A DNA stretch of 64,000 nt from Microvirga sp. TS319 (GTDB lineage: Bacteria > Pseudomonadota > Alphaproteobacteria > Rhizobiales > Beijerinckiaceae). The DNA lies in assembly GCF_041276405.1 (NCBI RefSeq), contig NZ_JBGGGT010000001.1:1803501-1867500 (forward strand), read 5' to 3'. Positions 45,293 to 54,002 of the stretch are shown one piece after another. The number at the start of each line of letters is the position of its first letter. Position 1 is the stretch's first letter. Made by a program: the position numbers and the translations under genes. The notes below the pieces were generated by a model. The model was not told where the DNA came from, did not search any database, and saw only the letters and a list, made by a program, of their open reading frames with translations.

Positions 45293-45489
45293 TCAAGGAA
45301 ATTGATCTTTTCGGCGTCTTTCTACCACCCATGTTCGGCTATGCCGCGGCGGCCGCGCTGATCTGGCTGGTGCTGCGCAAGTGTCTTGCTTGGTCGGGCG
45401 CCTATCGCCTCGTGTGGCACCCCGCACTGTTCAACACCGCGCTCTATATCCTCATCCTGTCGGTCTGCGTCACCTTTGTCTTTCGTTAG
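45289..45489 (+). CDS. aaeX: DUF1656 small membrane protein (AaeX-like)
   Basis: 66 residues with two membrane helices. The N-terminal IKEIDLFGVFLPPMFGYAAA and the Leu-rich second helix match DUF1656. Its place between FUSC and HlyD genes is characteristic of Aae-type efflux operons. Its exact role in the pump is not known. Confidence 0.9.
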   Translation: MIKEIDLFGVFLPPMFGYAAAAALIWLVLRKCLAWSGAYRLVWHPALFNTALYILILSVCVTFVFR

Positions 45490-45502
45490 GATCTCCCAGC
45501 CC

Positions 45503-46432
45503 GTGAAAGTCTCTCCAACCGTCCGAGTCGTCGTTACAGCACTGGTCGTCGCCATAGCGGCGGCAGCAGGGTGGTTCGCCTGGCAGAGCTACGTGGAAAC
45601 ACCTTGGACCCGAGACGGACGTGTACGAGCCAATATCGTGGAAATCGCTCCGGACGTCTCGGGAATGGTCTCCGAGGTCCGCGTCAAGGACAACCAACCG
45701 GTGAAGAAGGGTGATGTCCTCTTCACCATCGATCCGCAACCCTATCGCTTTGCCCTCGCCCAGGCGGAGGCCAACGCGCAGGGGCGCGAGCAAGAACTGG
45801 AGCAGCGCCGCCGGGAACTCGAGCGGCGCACACGCCTGTCGACCGCCGCTATTACGGCCGAGGCGCGAGAGCAGGCGGAGACGGCGGTCGCGACGGCCGA
45901 GGCTGTCTACAATCAGGCCCTGGCTACGCTCAACACTGCCCAGCTCAACTTGGATCGCACGCAGCTTCGCTCTCCCGTCAATGGCTTCGTGACCAATCTG
46001 CAGGTCGACCCGGGCGACTATGCAACTGCGGGACGGGCATTGCTTGCCATCGTCGACAGCGATTCATTCTACGTGGCAGGATACTTCGAGGAGACTAAGA
46101 TCCGTAATCTGCGCGTGGGCGATCGGGCGACTGTTCGCCTCATGGGATTTCCGGACGAGGTCGAGGGCCATGTGGACAGCATCGCCCGCGCTATCGCGGA
46201 TCGGGAGACGACACAGACCTCCGATGGCCTGATTGCCAACGTCAATCCTACCTTCAGTTGGGTGCGCTTGGCGCAGCGCGTTCCAGTCCGGATTGCTCTT
46301 GATCAGGTACCGGAGGACGTGCGGCTGAGCGCGGGAATGACCGCGACCGTGATCGTGCATCCTGCGGTTCCGTCACAAGCTCGGAACAGAGGTGTTCTCA
46401 GCGCCATTCTGTCATTTTGGCAGCAGCGCTAA
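45503..46432 (+). CDS. aaeA: HlyD-family periplasmic adaptor (AaeA-like)
   Basis: 309 residues from a GTG at 45503, which lies 13 bases past the DUF1656 stop; upstream codons in this frame run under the previous gene. One N-terminal membrane anchor (VVVTALVVAIAAAAGWFAW) precedes a lipoyl half (TRDGRVRANIVEIAPDVSG), an alpha-helical hairpin at about residues 95-150 rich in Ala/Glu/Arg, and the second lipoyl half (LRSPVNGFVTNLQVDPGDYA). It links the inner-membrane pump to an outer-membrane channel, which is not encoded nearby. Confidence 0.92.
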   Translation: MKVSPTVRVVVTALVVAIAAAAGWFAWQSYVETPWTRDGRVRANIVEIAPDVSGMVSEVRVKDNQPVKKGDVLFTIDPQPYRFALAQAEANAQGREQELEQRRRELERRTRLSTAAITAEAREQAETAVATAEAVYNQALATLNTAQLNLDRTQLRSPVNGFVTNLQVDPGDYATAGRALLAIVDSDSFYVAGYFEETKIRNLRVGDRATVRLMGFPDEVEGHVDSIARAIADRETTQTSDGLIANVNPTFSWVRLAQRVPVRIALDQVPEDVRLSAGMTATVIVHPAVPSQARNRGVLSAILSFWQQR

Positions 46433-47161
46433 ACGGCTGTGTCGAGAGGGCTCAGCAGCAACGGTCCTGTCGTGAATTCGGAGAAGGGATGAGAGAAGGG
46501 TGGATACTCTGCGGGTATGCTTCGGCTGCCCCTTGCGCATCATGTAGCCCATATCGATCCCGCTGAGGATCACGCGAACGCTGCTCGTCGACTCGAACTC
46601 GAGCGTCGGTCGCGCCCGCCTTCTGATGGCCCTGTTCGACCCGGCTATCGAGATGGGTGCTTTGCCGGATCTGGATCGGCTTCAATGCGCGCCAAGATCG
46701 GTCCTCGAGACTGAGACGAAGCCCACGACGAAGGAGGCGTACCCCATTGGTATGTCTGCTCGATGAAGGAGCTGCCGTTCGTTCTGCTTCACGGGATCCG
46801 GCACGGGTCGCGGGACCTCCAAGGCTTCGACCGGGAGCGCCCTGAGCAGCCGATTTTGCAAGGAATTCGGCCCCATTCGCCCAAGCCTTGCGAAAGCTCT
46901 GCGAACCAGCCTGGTACCGGATTCGCCTCGGGTAGCGGCCGTGGCGTCAATACCACAACAAGGATCTAGGCCGATAAAGTCGGTACGTCGGCGGACAAAG
47001 ATTGTCCGAGGGCCCGAGGAACAACGTAGCAGTGTGCGGATTGGGCCCGAGGAGATCAGCAGGATTGCTGTCGGGAATAATGGTGTGTGTTCGAGACAGC
47101 CCAAGCGATCGGTCCCGCACCTTTAGGCGTCGCTCCAGATCAGCTCTTCGGGGTCACACCC
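46433..47161. other. Intergenic region without recognisable gene
   Basis: About 730 bases between the efflux genes and the PQQ dehydrogenase. Frames of 60-140 codons occur on both strands without recognisable motifs. It should contain the promoter of the dehydrogenase-oxidase operon; no clear -35/-10 pair is visible by eye. Confidence 0.5.
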
Positions 47162-49126
47162 ATGTCCATGCCCTCGCGTCCGATCCAGCACCGCCTTCCA
47201 AATGTCTGGGGAGCCTTGCTTCTCATTCTCGCTGGAACCGCTCTGCCTTCGGGATCGTCCCTCGCGCAATCTCAGCCCAATGCTGCGGGAGCTTCAGCCG
47301 ATCTCCGGTCCCTATCCCAAGATGACCGGCAATGGCCGATGGCGATGAAGTCCTATGCCGCTCATCGGTTCAGTAATCTTGACCAGATCAATTCCGACAA
47401 TGTCGGGCAGCTGAGGCTCGCCTGGACCTTCTCGGTCGGCGCCGCCCGCGGCCAAGAGGCCGCGCCACTTGTCGTGAACGGCACGATGTATGTGGTCGCC
47501 CCCTATGCAGGGCCCCATCCGAACCGTGTCTTCGCGCTCGATGCCACGACGGGTGAACTGAAGTGGTGGTATGCCCCGAAACCCAATCTGGCGGCGCAGG
47601 GAGTCGCCTGCTGCGACGTGGTCAACCGCGGCCTCGCCTACGACAACGGCAAGATCTTCCTCAACACTCTCGACCTGCACACGGTCGCCCTCGACGCCGG
47701 GACCGGGAAGGAATTGTGGGTCGCTACCCTCGGGGATATCAATCTCGGCGAGACGGTCACGATGGCTCCGCTGGTCGCCAAGGGAAAGGTTCTGGTCGGC
47801 AACAGCGGCGGCGAGATGGGCGTGCGCGGCTGGGTGACGGCACTCGACGAGAACACCGGCAAGATCGTGTGGCGCGCTTACGGGACAGGCCCGGATTCGG
47901 ACGTCCTGATCGGCCCCGACTTCCAGCCGCATTACGACTGGATGAAGGGCAAGGATCTCGGCGTGAAGACCTGGCCGACCGACGGCTGGAAAACGGGCGG
48001 CGCAACCGCCTGGGGATGGCTGTCCTACGACCCCGAGCTCAACCTGGTCTATTATGGCACGGGAAACCCGGGGCCTTGGAATTCCAATCAGCGGCCCGGT
48101 GACAATCTCTGGGCCGCTACCGTGTTCGCACGCGATGTCGATACGGGAGCCGCGAAATGGGCCTATCAGACAGCCCCTCACGATCTCTGGGACCATGATA
48201 GCGTCAATGAAGCCGTTCTGGTCGATCTCGAGATCGACGGTCGAATGCGTAAGACGCTGATCCACCCCGGCCGGACCGGCTATATGTTCGTGCTGGACAG
48301 GACGAACGGAGAGGTCATCTCGGCAGATCCTTACGAAACGGTCACGGTCTACAAGGGCTTTGATCCGAAGACTGGGCGCCTTGAGCCGAACCACGACAAG
48401 GAGCCGACCCTCGGAAAGGTCGTCGAGGATGTCTGCCCGGCGCCGCCCGGCGCCAAGGACTGGCAGCCGAGCGCATGGTCGCCTCGCACGAAGCTTCTGT
48501 ATGTGCCGCATCAACATCTTTGCGCGACCTTCAAAACGGGAGAAGTCGGCTACATTACGGGCACGCCCTATGTGGGCGCGACCGTCGACATGTATGCGGG
48601 TCCGGGCGGCCATCGCGGTGAGTTCATGGCCTGGGACCCGGTCAAGAAGACCAAAGTCTGGGCTATTACCGAAAGCTTCCCGGTCTGGAGCGGCGCACTC
48701 GTGACCGCAGGCGACATCGCCTTCTACGGAACCATGGACCGCTGGTTCAAGGCCGTGGACGCCAAGAGCGGCAAGGTCCTCTGGCAATTTCGCGCCGGAT
48801 CGGGCCTCATCGGACAACCCGTCACCTATATGGGCAATGACGGCACGCAATACGTCGCCATCATGTCCGGCGTCGGAGGATGGCCCGGCGTGGTGGCGAA
48901 TGCCGAGATCGATCCCCGGGCGAGGAACGGGGCGCTCGGCTTCGTGGGCGCCATGCAGGATCTTCCAGCCTACACGGTAGGTGGCGACTCTCTGCTGGTC
49001 TTTGCGCTGCCGCCGAAGGGCGCGGGAGGCGCTCCAGGTGGAGCTCCCACCGGCGCACCTGCGCCCGCAGCTCCGCCCGCTCCAACTCCCACGGCTCCCG
49101 CACCCCAAAACGGGCCCGCTCAATAA
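47162..49126 (+). CDS. PQQ-dependent alcohol dehydrogenase with lanthanide-type Asp pair
   Basis: 654 residues from the ATG at 47162 (the next ATG is 47168). A Sec signal peptide ends at SSLAQ. The eight-bladed propeller carries the vicinal disulfide Cys150-Cys151 (GVACCDVVNRG), the metal Glu218 (GGEMGVRG), the metal Asn in YYGTGNPGPWN and the catalytic Asp344 in LWDHDSVNE. Asp346, two residues on, corresponds to the extra Asp of XoxF-type enzymes (D-Y-D), while Ca enzymes have D-F-A. Metal use is therefore predicted to be lanthanide. The C-terminal about 40 residues are a Gly/Ala/Pro tail (residues about 615-654), unusual for the family. It heads an operon with a cytochrome c and an oxidase. 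Confidence 0.9.
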   Translation: MSMPSRPIQHRLPNVWGALLLILAGTALPSGSSLAQSQPNAAGASADLRSLSQDDRQWPMAMKSYAAHRFSNLDQINSDNVGQLRLAWTFSVGAARGQEAAPLVVNGTMYVVAPYAGPHPNRVFALDATTGELKWWYAPKPNLAAQGVACCDVVNRGLAYDNGKIFLNTLDLHTVALDAGTGKELWVATLGDINLGETVTMAPLVAKGKVLVGNSGGEMGVRGWVTALDENTGKIVWRAYGTGPDSDVLIGPDFQPHYDWMKGKDLGVKTWPTDGWKTGGATAWGWLSYDPELNLVYYGTGNPGPWNSNQRPGDNLWAATVFARDVDTGAAKWAYQTAPHDLWDHDSVNEAVLVDLEIDGRMRKTLIHPGRTGYMFVLDRTNGEVISADPYETVTVYKGFDPKTGRLEPNHDKEPTLGKVVEDVCPAPPGAKDWQPSAWSPRTKLLYVPHQHLCATFKTGEVGYITGTPYVGATVDMYAGPGGHRGEFMAWDPVKKTKVWAITESFPVWSGALVTAGDIAFYGTMDRWFKAVDAKSGKVLWQFRAGSGLIGQPVTYMGNDGTQYVAIMSGVGGWPGVVANAEIDPRARNGALGFVGAMQDLPAYTVGGDSLLVFALPPKGAGGAPGGAPTGAPAPAAPPAPTPTAPAPQNGPAQ

Positions 49127-49146
49127 TCGACTTCAAGGAGGTCGGG

Positions 49147-49923
49147 ATGGCCGGTTCATCGAAGGTAGGGTTCCCTCGGATGGGCGCCATCGGACCAATG
49201 AGAGGGATCGCACGAGGGCTCTGGATGGGTGCCATCGGGCTCCTTCCATGGTCCGGCAGTGTTTGGGCCCAGCAGCCGACGCCTCCGCCGCCGCAGGCAC
49301 CGCCTTCGGCAGTCGGACTACCGACCGAGCCCAATCCGGCACAAGCCCCTGCCCCGAAGCCGAATCAGCCATCGTCGCCGCAGGAGGGGCAAGGCACACT
49401 CGGCATGAGCGTGCCAACGCAATCCTATGTGGGCGGGATCGGGGCGGCGAAGCTTCTCGGCACGCCGGTTTCGCGCCTCTTTCCCGGCAACGTGCCACTT
49501 AAATCCGGCCTCCAGAACCCGGTCGGCGACGACCCTCAGGCGGCTCAGCGTGGCATGCAATACTTCCAAGCGTTCAACTGCGTCGGATGCCATGCGCCCA
49601 ACGGCGCGGGCGGCATGGGGCCGTCGCTCAGCAATAGTGTCTTCATCTATGGCTCGGAACCGGCGCAGATCTTCCTCACGATCTACCAGGGCCGTCCACG
49701 CGGCATGCCGACCTGGGGCGTCATGCTGCCCGGCAGCGCGATCTGGGATTTGGTTGCCTATGTCCGGAGCATCAGCCGGGAGCCTTCCCGGCAATGGGGG
49801 CAAACCGTTTCCAGCCAAATGCCGCAGATCGAGCAAGTGCCGGCCGAATACGTGAGCACTGCTACCCCCTGGGATCAGACCGAAGCGTTCAGCCATGGCC
49901 AGAAGCCCAACCGCACGAAGTGA
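49147..49923 (+). CDS. Periplasmic c-type cytochrome, likely electron acceptor of the PQQ dehydrogenase
   Basis: 258 residues from the ATG at 49147, with AAGGAG 6 bases upstream. A signal region (LWMGAIGLLPWSGSVWAQ) is followed by a Pro-rich stretch of about 60 residues and a single haem domain, CVGCH at residues 145-149. The axial Met is probably in RGMPTWGVMLPG. The gene sits between the dehydrogenase and oxidase subunit II, so it should carry electrons from PQQ to the oxidase. It overlaps coxB by 29 bases. It is not a close XoxG/MxaG by eye, being longer and Pro-rich. Confidence 0.87.
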   Translation: MAGSSKVGFPRMGAIGPMRGIARGLWMGAIGLLPWSGSVWAQQPTPPPPQAPPSAVGLPTEPNPAQAPAPKPNQPSSPQEGQGTLGMSVPTQSYVGGIGAAKLLGTPVSRLFPGNVPLKSGLQNPVGDDPQAAQRGMQYFQAFNCVGCHAPNGAGGMGPSLSNSVFIYGSEPAQIFLTIYQGRPRGMPTWGVMLPGSAIWDLVAYVRSISREPSRQWGQTVSSQMPQIEQVPAEYVSTATPWDQTEAFSHGQKPNRTK

Positions 49924-50959
49924 AGCTCCCCGGGCCGACGGCTGGTGGATCGCGATCCTCACACCCGTTTTGCTCCTTCCCGGAGCCGCGCGGGCCGATG
50001 TGCCAATGACGTATCTGCGCACCTTCGGCGGGTTCAAGGGCGAGCAGATTAAGGTCCTCACCTGGGCGCTGCTGATTCAGGCGATCGTGGTCGTGGTGAT
50101 CGTCAGCTTGCTTGTCCTCATCGGCGTGTTGCTGCGCCGCTCGCGTCGGCCCGCGACAGGCCTCGACCGCCAGCCTGTGCAGGAGACAGGTAGCGGGTTG
50201 TCTTGGATCTATATCGGCGTCGGCATTTCCACCATCGCTCTCATCGGTTCGATGATCTGGAACGGCTACACCATGGCGGCCATCGACCGCCCTCCCCGCG
50301 CTCCTGAACTGACGATCGAGGTAAGGGGACACCAATGGTGGTGGGAAGTGCGCTACCTGAGCCAGGACACGTCACGGATCTTCGAGACCGCCAATGAGAT
50401 TCACATTCCGGTCGGCCAGCCGGTGGAATTTCGGGTCTCGACCGTCGACGTCATCCACTCGTTCTGGATTCCAGCACTCGGCGACAAGATCGACCTCATC
50501 CCGAACCAGATCAACTCAAACTGGCTCGAGGCAGACAGCCCGGGGATCTATCGCGGGCAATGCTCCGAATTTTGCGGGCAGCAACACGCGCATATGGGCC
50601 TGGTCGTCGTGGCAGACAAACCGGCCGATTTCCAGGCCTGGTGGGACAGCCAGCTCCAGCCGGCCGCTCTTCCGGCCGATCAGCCGCAGGTCGCCGAAGG
50701 CGCAACGCAGTTCGTCCTGCGCTGCGGCGCCTGCCACAACATTCGCGGCACGCAGGCCGGCGGGCGGCTCGGTCCGAACCTGTCCCATCTGATGAGCCGC
50801 AAGTCGGTAGCGGCCGGAACGCTGCCGAACAATCCGGCTTATTTATCCGGCTGGATCGCCGACCCGCAGACCGTGAAGCCCGGCAATCTGATGCCGAACC
50901 TTGATCTGTCGGGACCGGAGCTGGCGAGCATCCGCACCTTCCTTGAAGCGCAGAAGTGA
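49895..50959 (+). CDS. coxB: Cytochrome c oxidase subunit II with fused cytochrome c (caa3 type)
   Basis: 354 residues. A signal peptide is followed by two membrane helices, then the cupredoxin domain with GHQWWWEVRY and the CuA ligands His188 (VIHSFW), Cys223, Glu225, Cys227, His231 and Met234 (CSEFCGQQHAHM). All CuA ligands are present. A C-terminal haem domain has CGACH at residues 277-281 and the likely axial Met in NLMPNLDLSG. The built-in haem takes electrons from the upstream cytochrome. The ATG lacks a strong ribosome site and overlaps the preceding gene, so translation is probably coupled. Confidence 0.93.
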   Translation: MARSPTARSEAPRADGWWIAILTPVLLLPGAARADVPMTYLRTFGGFKGEQIKVLTWALLIQAIVVVVIVSLLVLIGVLLRRSRRPATGLDRQPVQETGSGLSWIYIGVGISTIALIGSMIWNGYTMAAIDRPPRAPELTIEVRGHQWWWEVRYLSQDTSRIFETANEIHIPVGQPVEFRVSTVDVIHSFWIPALGDKIDLIPNQINSNWLEADSPGIYRGQCSEFCGQQHAHMGLVVVADKPADFQAWWDSQLQPAALPADQPQVAEGATQFVLRCGACHNIRGTQAGGRLGPNLSHLMSRKSVAAGTLPNNPAYLSGWIADPQTVKPGNLMPNLDLSGPELASIRTFLEAQK

Positions 50960-50970
50960 GGAGAGCTCTC

Positions 50971-52920
50971 GTGGCCGTCGGAACATATGAACGGGCTCCT
51001 ACTCTCGAGAGGGCGGATTACGCCTCGCCGGTTGCTTCCGAGCTGGAGACGATATGGGAGACGAAACCCGGCATCGGCGGCTGGCTCTCGACCGTGGACC
51101 ACAAGGAACTCGGCATCCGTTACATCGCCACCGCCTTCGCTTTTCTGATCCTGGGCGGCATCGAGGCGCTCGTCATGCGCGTTCAGCTCGCACGGCCGAA
51201 CCTGAGTCTGCTGACGCCCGAGCAATACAACCAGATCTTCTCGATGCATGGCATCACGATGATCTTTCTCTATGCACAGCCGGTTCTGACCGGCTTCAGC
51301 GCCTATCTGTTCCCGCTGCTCCTCGGCACCCGCGATCTCGCCTTCCCCAGGCTCAACGCATTCTCCTACTGGGCCTATCTTGCCGCGGGACTGTTCATGT
51401 ATGCGAGCTTCCTTGTGGCGGCGGCACCGAATGATGGTTGGTTTAACTACGCGCCGTACTCGCTCAAGACCTACAATCCCGGGCCCAACATGGACTTCTA
51501 TGCCCTTGGCATGATCCTGCTCGGCATCTCGACAACGGCAGGCGCCATCAACTTTCTGGTCACCGTGCTGCGTACCCGTGCACCGGGCATGTCGATCAAT
51601 CGCCTCCCAATCCTGACCTGGGGCACGACGACCACATCGGTGGGTATTCTTCTGTCCATGCCGGCTGTGACGCTCGCCTGCTTCATGCTTTGGGCCGACC
51701 GGCAGTTCGGCACGCATTTCTTCGACGCGACGGCGCGGGGCCAGCCTCTGCTGTGGCAGCACCTGTTCTGGATCTTCGCGCATCCGTGGGTCTACATCAT
51801 TGTGCTACCGGCCATGGGAATCGTGTCGGATGCGCTGCCAATCTTCTGCCGCCGTCCGCTCGTCGGATACACGGTGGTCGTGCTCGGCACGATCGCCACC
51901 ATGGTGATGGGCTTCGGCGTGTGGCTGCATCATATGTTCGCGACCGGGATTCCGTTCATCGCGCTGTCCTTCTTCAGCGGCGCATCTTTCGTGATTACGA
52001 TCCCGAGCGCGGTCGCGGTCTTCGCCTGGGTGGCGACCATCTGGACCGGGCGCCCGGTTATCACCACGGCATTCCTGTTTTTCGCGGGCTTTATCTCCAT
52101 GTTCGTCATCGGCGGCGTGTCCGGCGTTATGACGGCTTCAGTCGCAGCGGATCGCCAGCTCACCGATACCTATTTCGTGGTGGCGCACATTCATTACGTG
52201 CTCATCGGCATCAATCTGTTTCCGGTGATCGGCGGGCTCTTCGTCTGGTTTCCAAAGATGACCGGGCGCATGCTGAACGAGCGGCTCGGCAAATGGAGCT
52301 TCTGGATCATCCTGTGCGGTTTCAACTTGGCATTCCTGCCGATGCATTGGACCGGGCTCGCGGGAATGCCGCGGCGCATCTACACCTATCAGGATGGCAT
52401 GGGCTGGAACACGGTGAATCTGGTAACCTCCATCGGCGCCTTCTTCCTGGCTTTGGGCATCCTGCTGGTCCTGATCAACATTTTCCTGAGCGTGCGGAAC
52501 GGTGCCGTCGCGGGTCCGAATCCCTGGGACGGCCCAACGCTCGAATGGGTCACGCCGTCGCCGCCGCCGCCTTACAATTTCGCCGTCATTCCGGCTGTCG
52601 CGAGCCGCCATCCGCTGTGGGAAGACAGGCTCAGGGAGGGCATGGGGCATTCCTCGGTTCATCGGGGCCTCGTACTCGACGACGGCAAGGAGATGCTCGC
52701 CACGACGGTGCTCGATGCCGAGCCCGACGCGATCCTGAAAATGCCCGAGGATTCCTATAGCCCCCTCGTCGTCGCCGTCGTGATGACAGCAGGTTTCGCC
52801 GGCCTCCTTCTGCACTGGTGGGTGTTCTCAGGCATCTGTGCGTGGCTGATGTTCATGGGCCTGCTGGTATGGCTGTGGCCCGAGCCGAAACTCGGCCAGT
52901 CGGCGAGGTGGGATCGATGA
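50971..52920 (+). CDS. coxA: Cytochrome c oxidase subunit I with atypical proton-channel residues
   Basis: 649 residues from a GTG at 50971 (GAGGAGA 5-11 bases upstream); another GTG at 50956 overlaps coxB. Twelve or more membrane helices. The haem and CuB ligands are kept: His in FSMHGIT, His271 and the cross-link Tyr275 in FAHPWVYI, the HH pair in WLHHMFA and the two His of VAHIHYVL. In typical A-type oxidases this loop is F-G-H-P-E-V-Y; here the Glu is Trp273. The K-channel Lys (P-T-G-x-K-x-F) is Ala349 in IPSAVAVFAW. D-channel entrance Asp/Asn remain (TRDLAFPRLNA). The long C-terminal tail after the core (about 120 residues) includes one more helix, as in caa3 fusions. Confidence 0.92.
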   Translation: MAVGTYERAPTLERADYASPVASELETIWETKPGIGGWLSTVDHKELGIRYIATAFAFLILGGIEALVMRVQLARPNLSLLTPEQYNQIFSMHGITMIFLYAQPVLTGFSAYLFPLLLGTRDLAFPRLNAFSYWAYLAAGLFMYASFLVAAAPNDGWFNYAPYSLKTYNPGPNMDFYALGMILLGISTTAGAINFLVTVLRTRAPGMSINRLPILTWGTTTTSVGILLSMPAVTLACFMLWADRQFGTHFFDATARGQPLLWQHLFWIFAHPWVYIIVLPAMGIVSDALPIFCRRPLVGYTVVVLGTIATMVMGFGVWLHHMFATGIPFIALSFFSGASFVITIPSAVAVFAWVATIWTGRPVITTAFLFFAGFISMFVIGGVSGVMTASVAADRQLTDTYFVVAHIHYVLIGINLFPVIGGLFVWFPKMTGRMLNERLGKWSFWIILCGFNLAFLPMHWTGLAGMPRRIYTYQDGMGWNTVNLVTSIGAFFLALGILLVLINIFLSVRNGAVAGPNPWDGPTLEWVTPSPPPPYNFAVIPAVASRHPLWEDRLREGMGHSSVHRGLVLDDGKEMLATTVLDAEPDAILKMPEDSYSPLVVAVVMTAGFAGLLLHWWVFSGICAWLMFMGLLVWLWPEPKLGQSARWDR

Positions 52921-53546
52921 GCGATATTTCCATGACCCATGCTCCGACCTCTGGCGCTGCCGTACGCCCGTCTCCGCTACCGGTCGGCAGTATCGGCCAC
53001 AAGGCCTCGGGATGGTGGGGTATGCTCACCATCATTCTGACCGAGGGATCACTGTTCTCATATCTGCTGTTCAGCTACTATTACTTCGCCGTGCAGTACG
53101 GGCGCGAATGGCTGCCGAGCGAACCGCCGAAGTTCCGCCTGTCTCTTCCCAACACCATCATTCTAATCGTCAGCAGCGTCGTGGTGTGGTGGGCTGAGCG
53201 CGGGGCCAAGCGTGGCTCCTGGGGACAACTCGTGCTCGGTCTTCTCGGTGGCTTCATCCTGGGCTGCGTGTTCGTGGTGATCCAACTCTTCGAGTGGAAG
53301 GATAAGCCGTTCACCTACGCATCCAGCGCCTATGGCTCGCTCTATTTTACGATCACCGGCTTCCACATGGCGCACGTGGTTGCCGGGCTCGTAATATTGC
53401 TGATGCTGCTCGTCTGGTCGCTCATGCGCTACTTCGATTCCGAGCGCAATGCGCCGGTCTCGATCGGAGCGATCTATTGGCACTTCGTCGATGTGGTGTG
53501 GCTGACGGTGTTCTTCAGCCTCTACATCACACCTTATCTGGGATGA
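52917..53546 (+). CDS. coxC: Cytochrome c oxidase subunit III
   Basis: 209 residues from the ATG at 52917, overlapping the coxA stop by ATGA. Five hydrophobic helices are visible, beginning GWWGMLTIILTEGSLFSYLL, with TITGFHMAHVVAGLVILLML and the terminal YWHFVDVVWLTVFFSLYI. This is the short, five-helix form of subunit III found in caa3-type oxidases. The Glu in the first helix (TEGSLF) matches the conserved acidic residue of the family. Confidence 0.92.
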   Translation: MSDISMTHAPTSGAAVRPSPLPVGSIGHKASGWWGMLTIILTEGSLFSYLLFSYYYFAVQYGREWLPSEPPKFRLSLPNTIILIVSSVVVWWAERGAKRGSWGQLVLGLLGGFILGCVFVVIQLFEWKDKPFTYASSAYGSLYFTITGFHMAHVVAGLVILLMLLVWSLMRYFDSERNAPVSIGAIYWHFVDVVWLTVFFSLYITPYLG

Positions 53547-53549
53547 ATC

Positions 53550-54002
53550 ATGCCTGAGACCCTTATGAGAAGCTATGGCATCCAGCATCCGGCCCCCCAT
53601 GGTAACAGCGTCAGCATGGGCCTGGTCTGGGCAGGTCTGCTGGCTGCTCCGGTAGCGTGGAGTCTTCAGCTTCTCGTCAATTACGGTCTGGCGAGCCATG
53701 CCTGCTTCCCGCGTGATTACCTTTACGCGCGGGTCGTCCCTGGTTGGGGCTGGATCATGCCTGCCCTCGTGGCGATCAATATCGCCGCCCTGGTTATCGC
53801 CTGCATCGGGACTGCGATCTCCTATCGGAACTGGAGTCATATCAGCCAGGAGGCATCCGGGGGGCACACACGGTTGCTCGAGGCCGGCGAGGGGCGCACG
53901 CGGTTCCTCGCTGTCTGGGGCATCTGGTCCGGCGTATGGTTCGCTATCGCGATCGTCTTCGACACGATCGCCGTCTTCGCGGTGCCGCTATGTGGAAGCT
54001 GA
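53550..54002 (+). CDS. Membrane protein of unknown function in the oxidase operon
   Basis: 150 residues with three hydrophobic helices (GLVWAGLLAAPVAWSLQLLV, IMPALVAINIAALVIACIGT, WGIWSGVWFAIAIVFDTIAV). It contains two Cys near the membrane faces (SHACFPRD, PLCGS). I do not recognise a named family. It begins 3 bases after coxC and overlaps ctaG by 13 bases, so it is part of the oxidase unit and may be an extra subunit or assembly factor. Confidence 0.8.
   Translation: MPETLMRSYGIQHPAPHGNSVSMGLVWAGLLAAPVAWSLQLLVNYGLASHACFPRDYLYARVVPGWGWIMPALVAINIAALVIACIGTAISYRNWSHISQEASGGHTRLLEAGEGRTRFLAVWGIWSGVWFAIAIVFDTIAVFAVPLCGS

Noticed and set aside
47312..49123. 603-codon open frame opposite the PQQ dehydrogenase
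   Set aside because: Shadow of a gene whose every active-site residue is identifiable on the plus strand.
50971..52920. Reading the oxidase as a nitric oxide reductase because the proton-channel Glu is missing
   Set aside because: The cross-link Tyr, all CuB His ligands and a full CuA site in subunit II are kept, which favours O2 reduction; no NorB/NorC-type features are seen.
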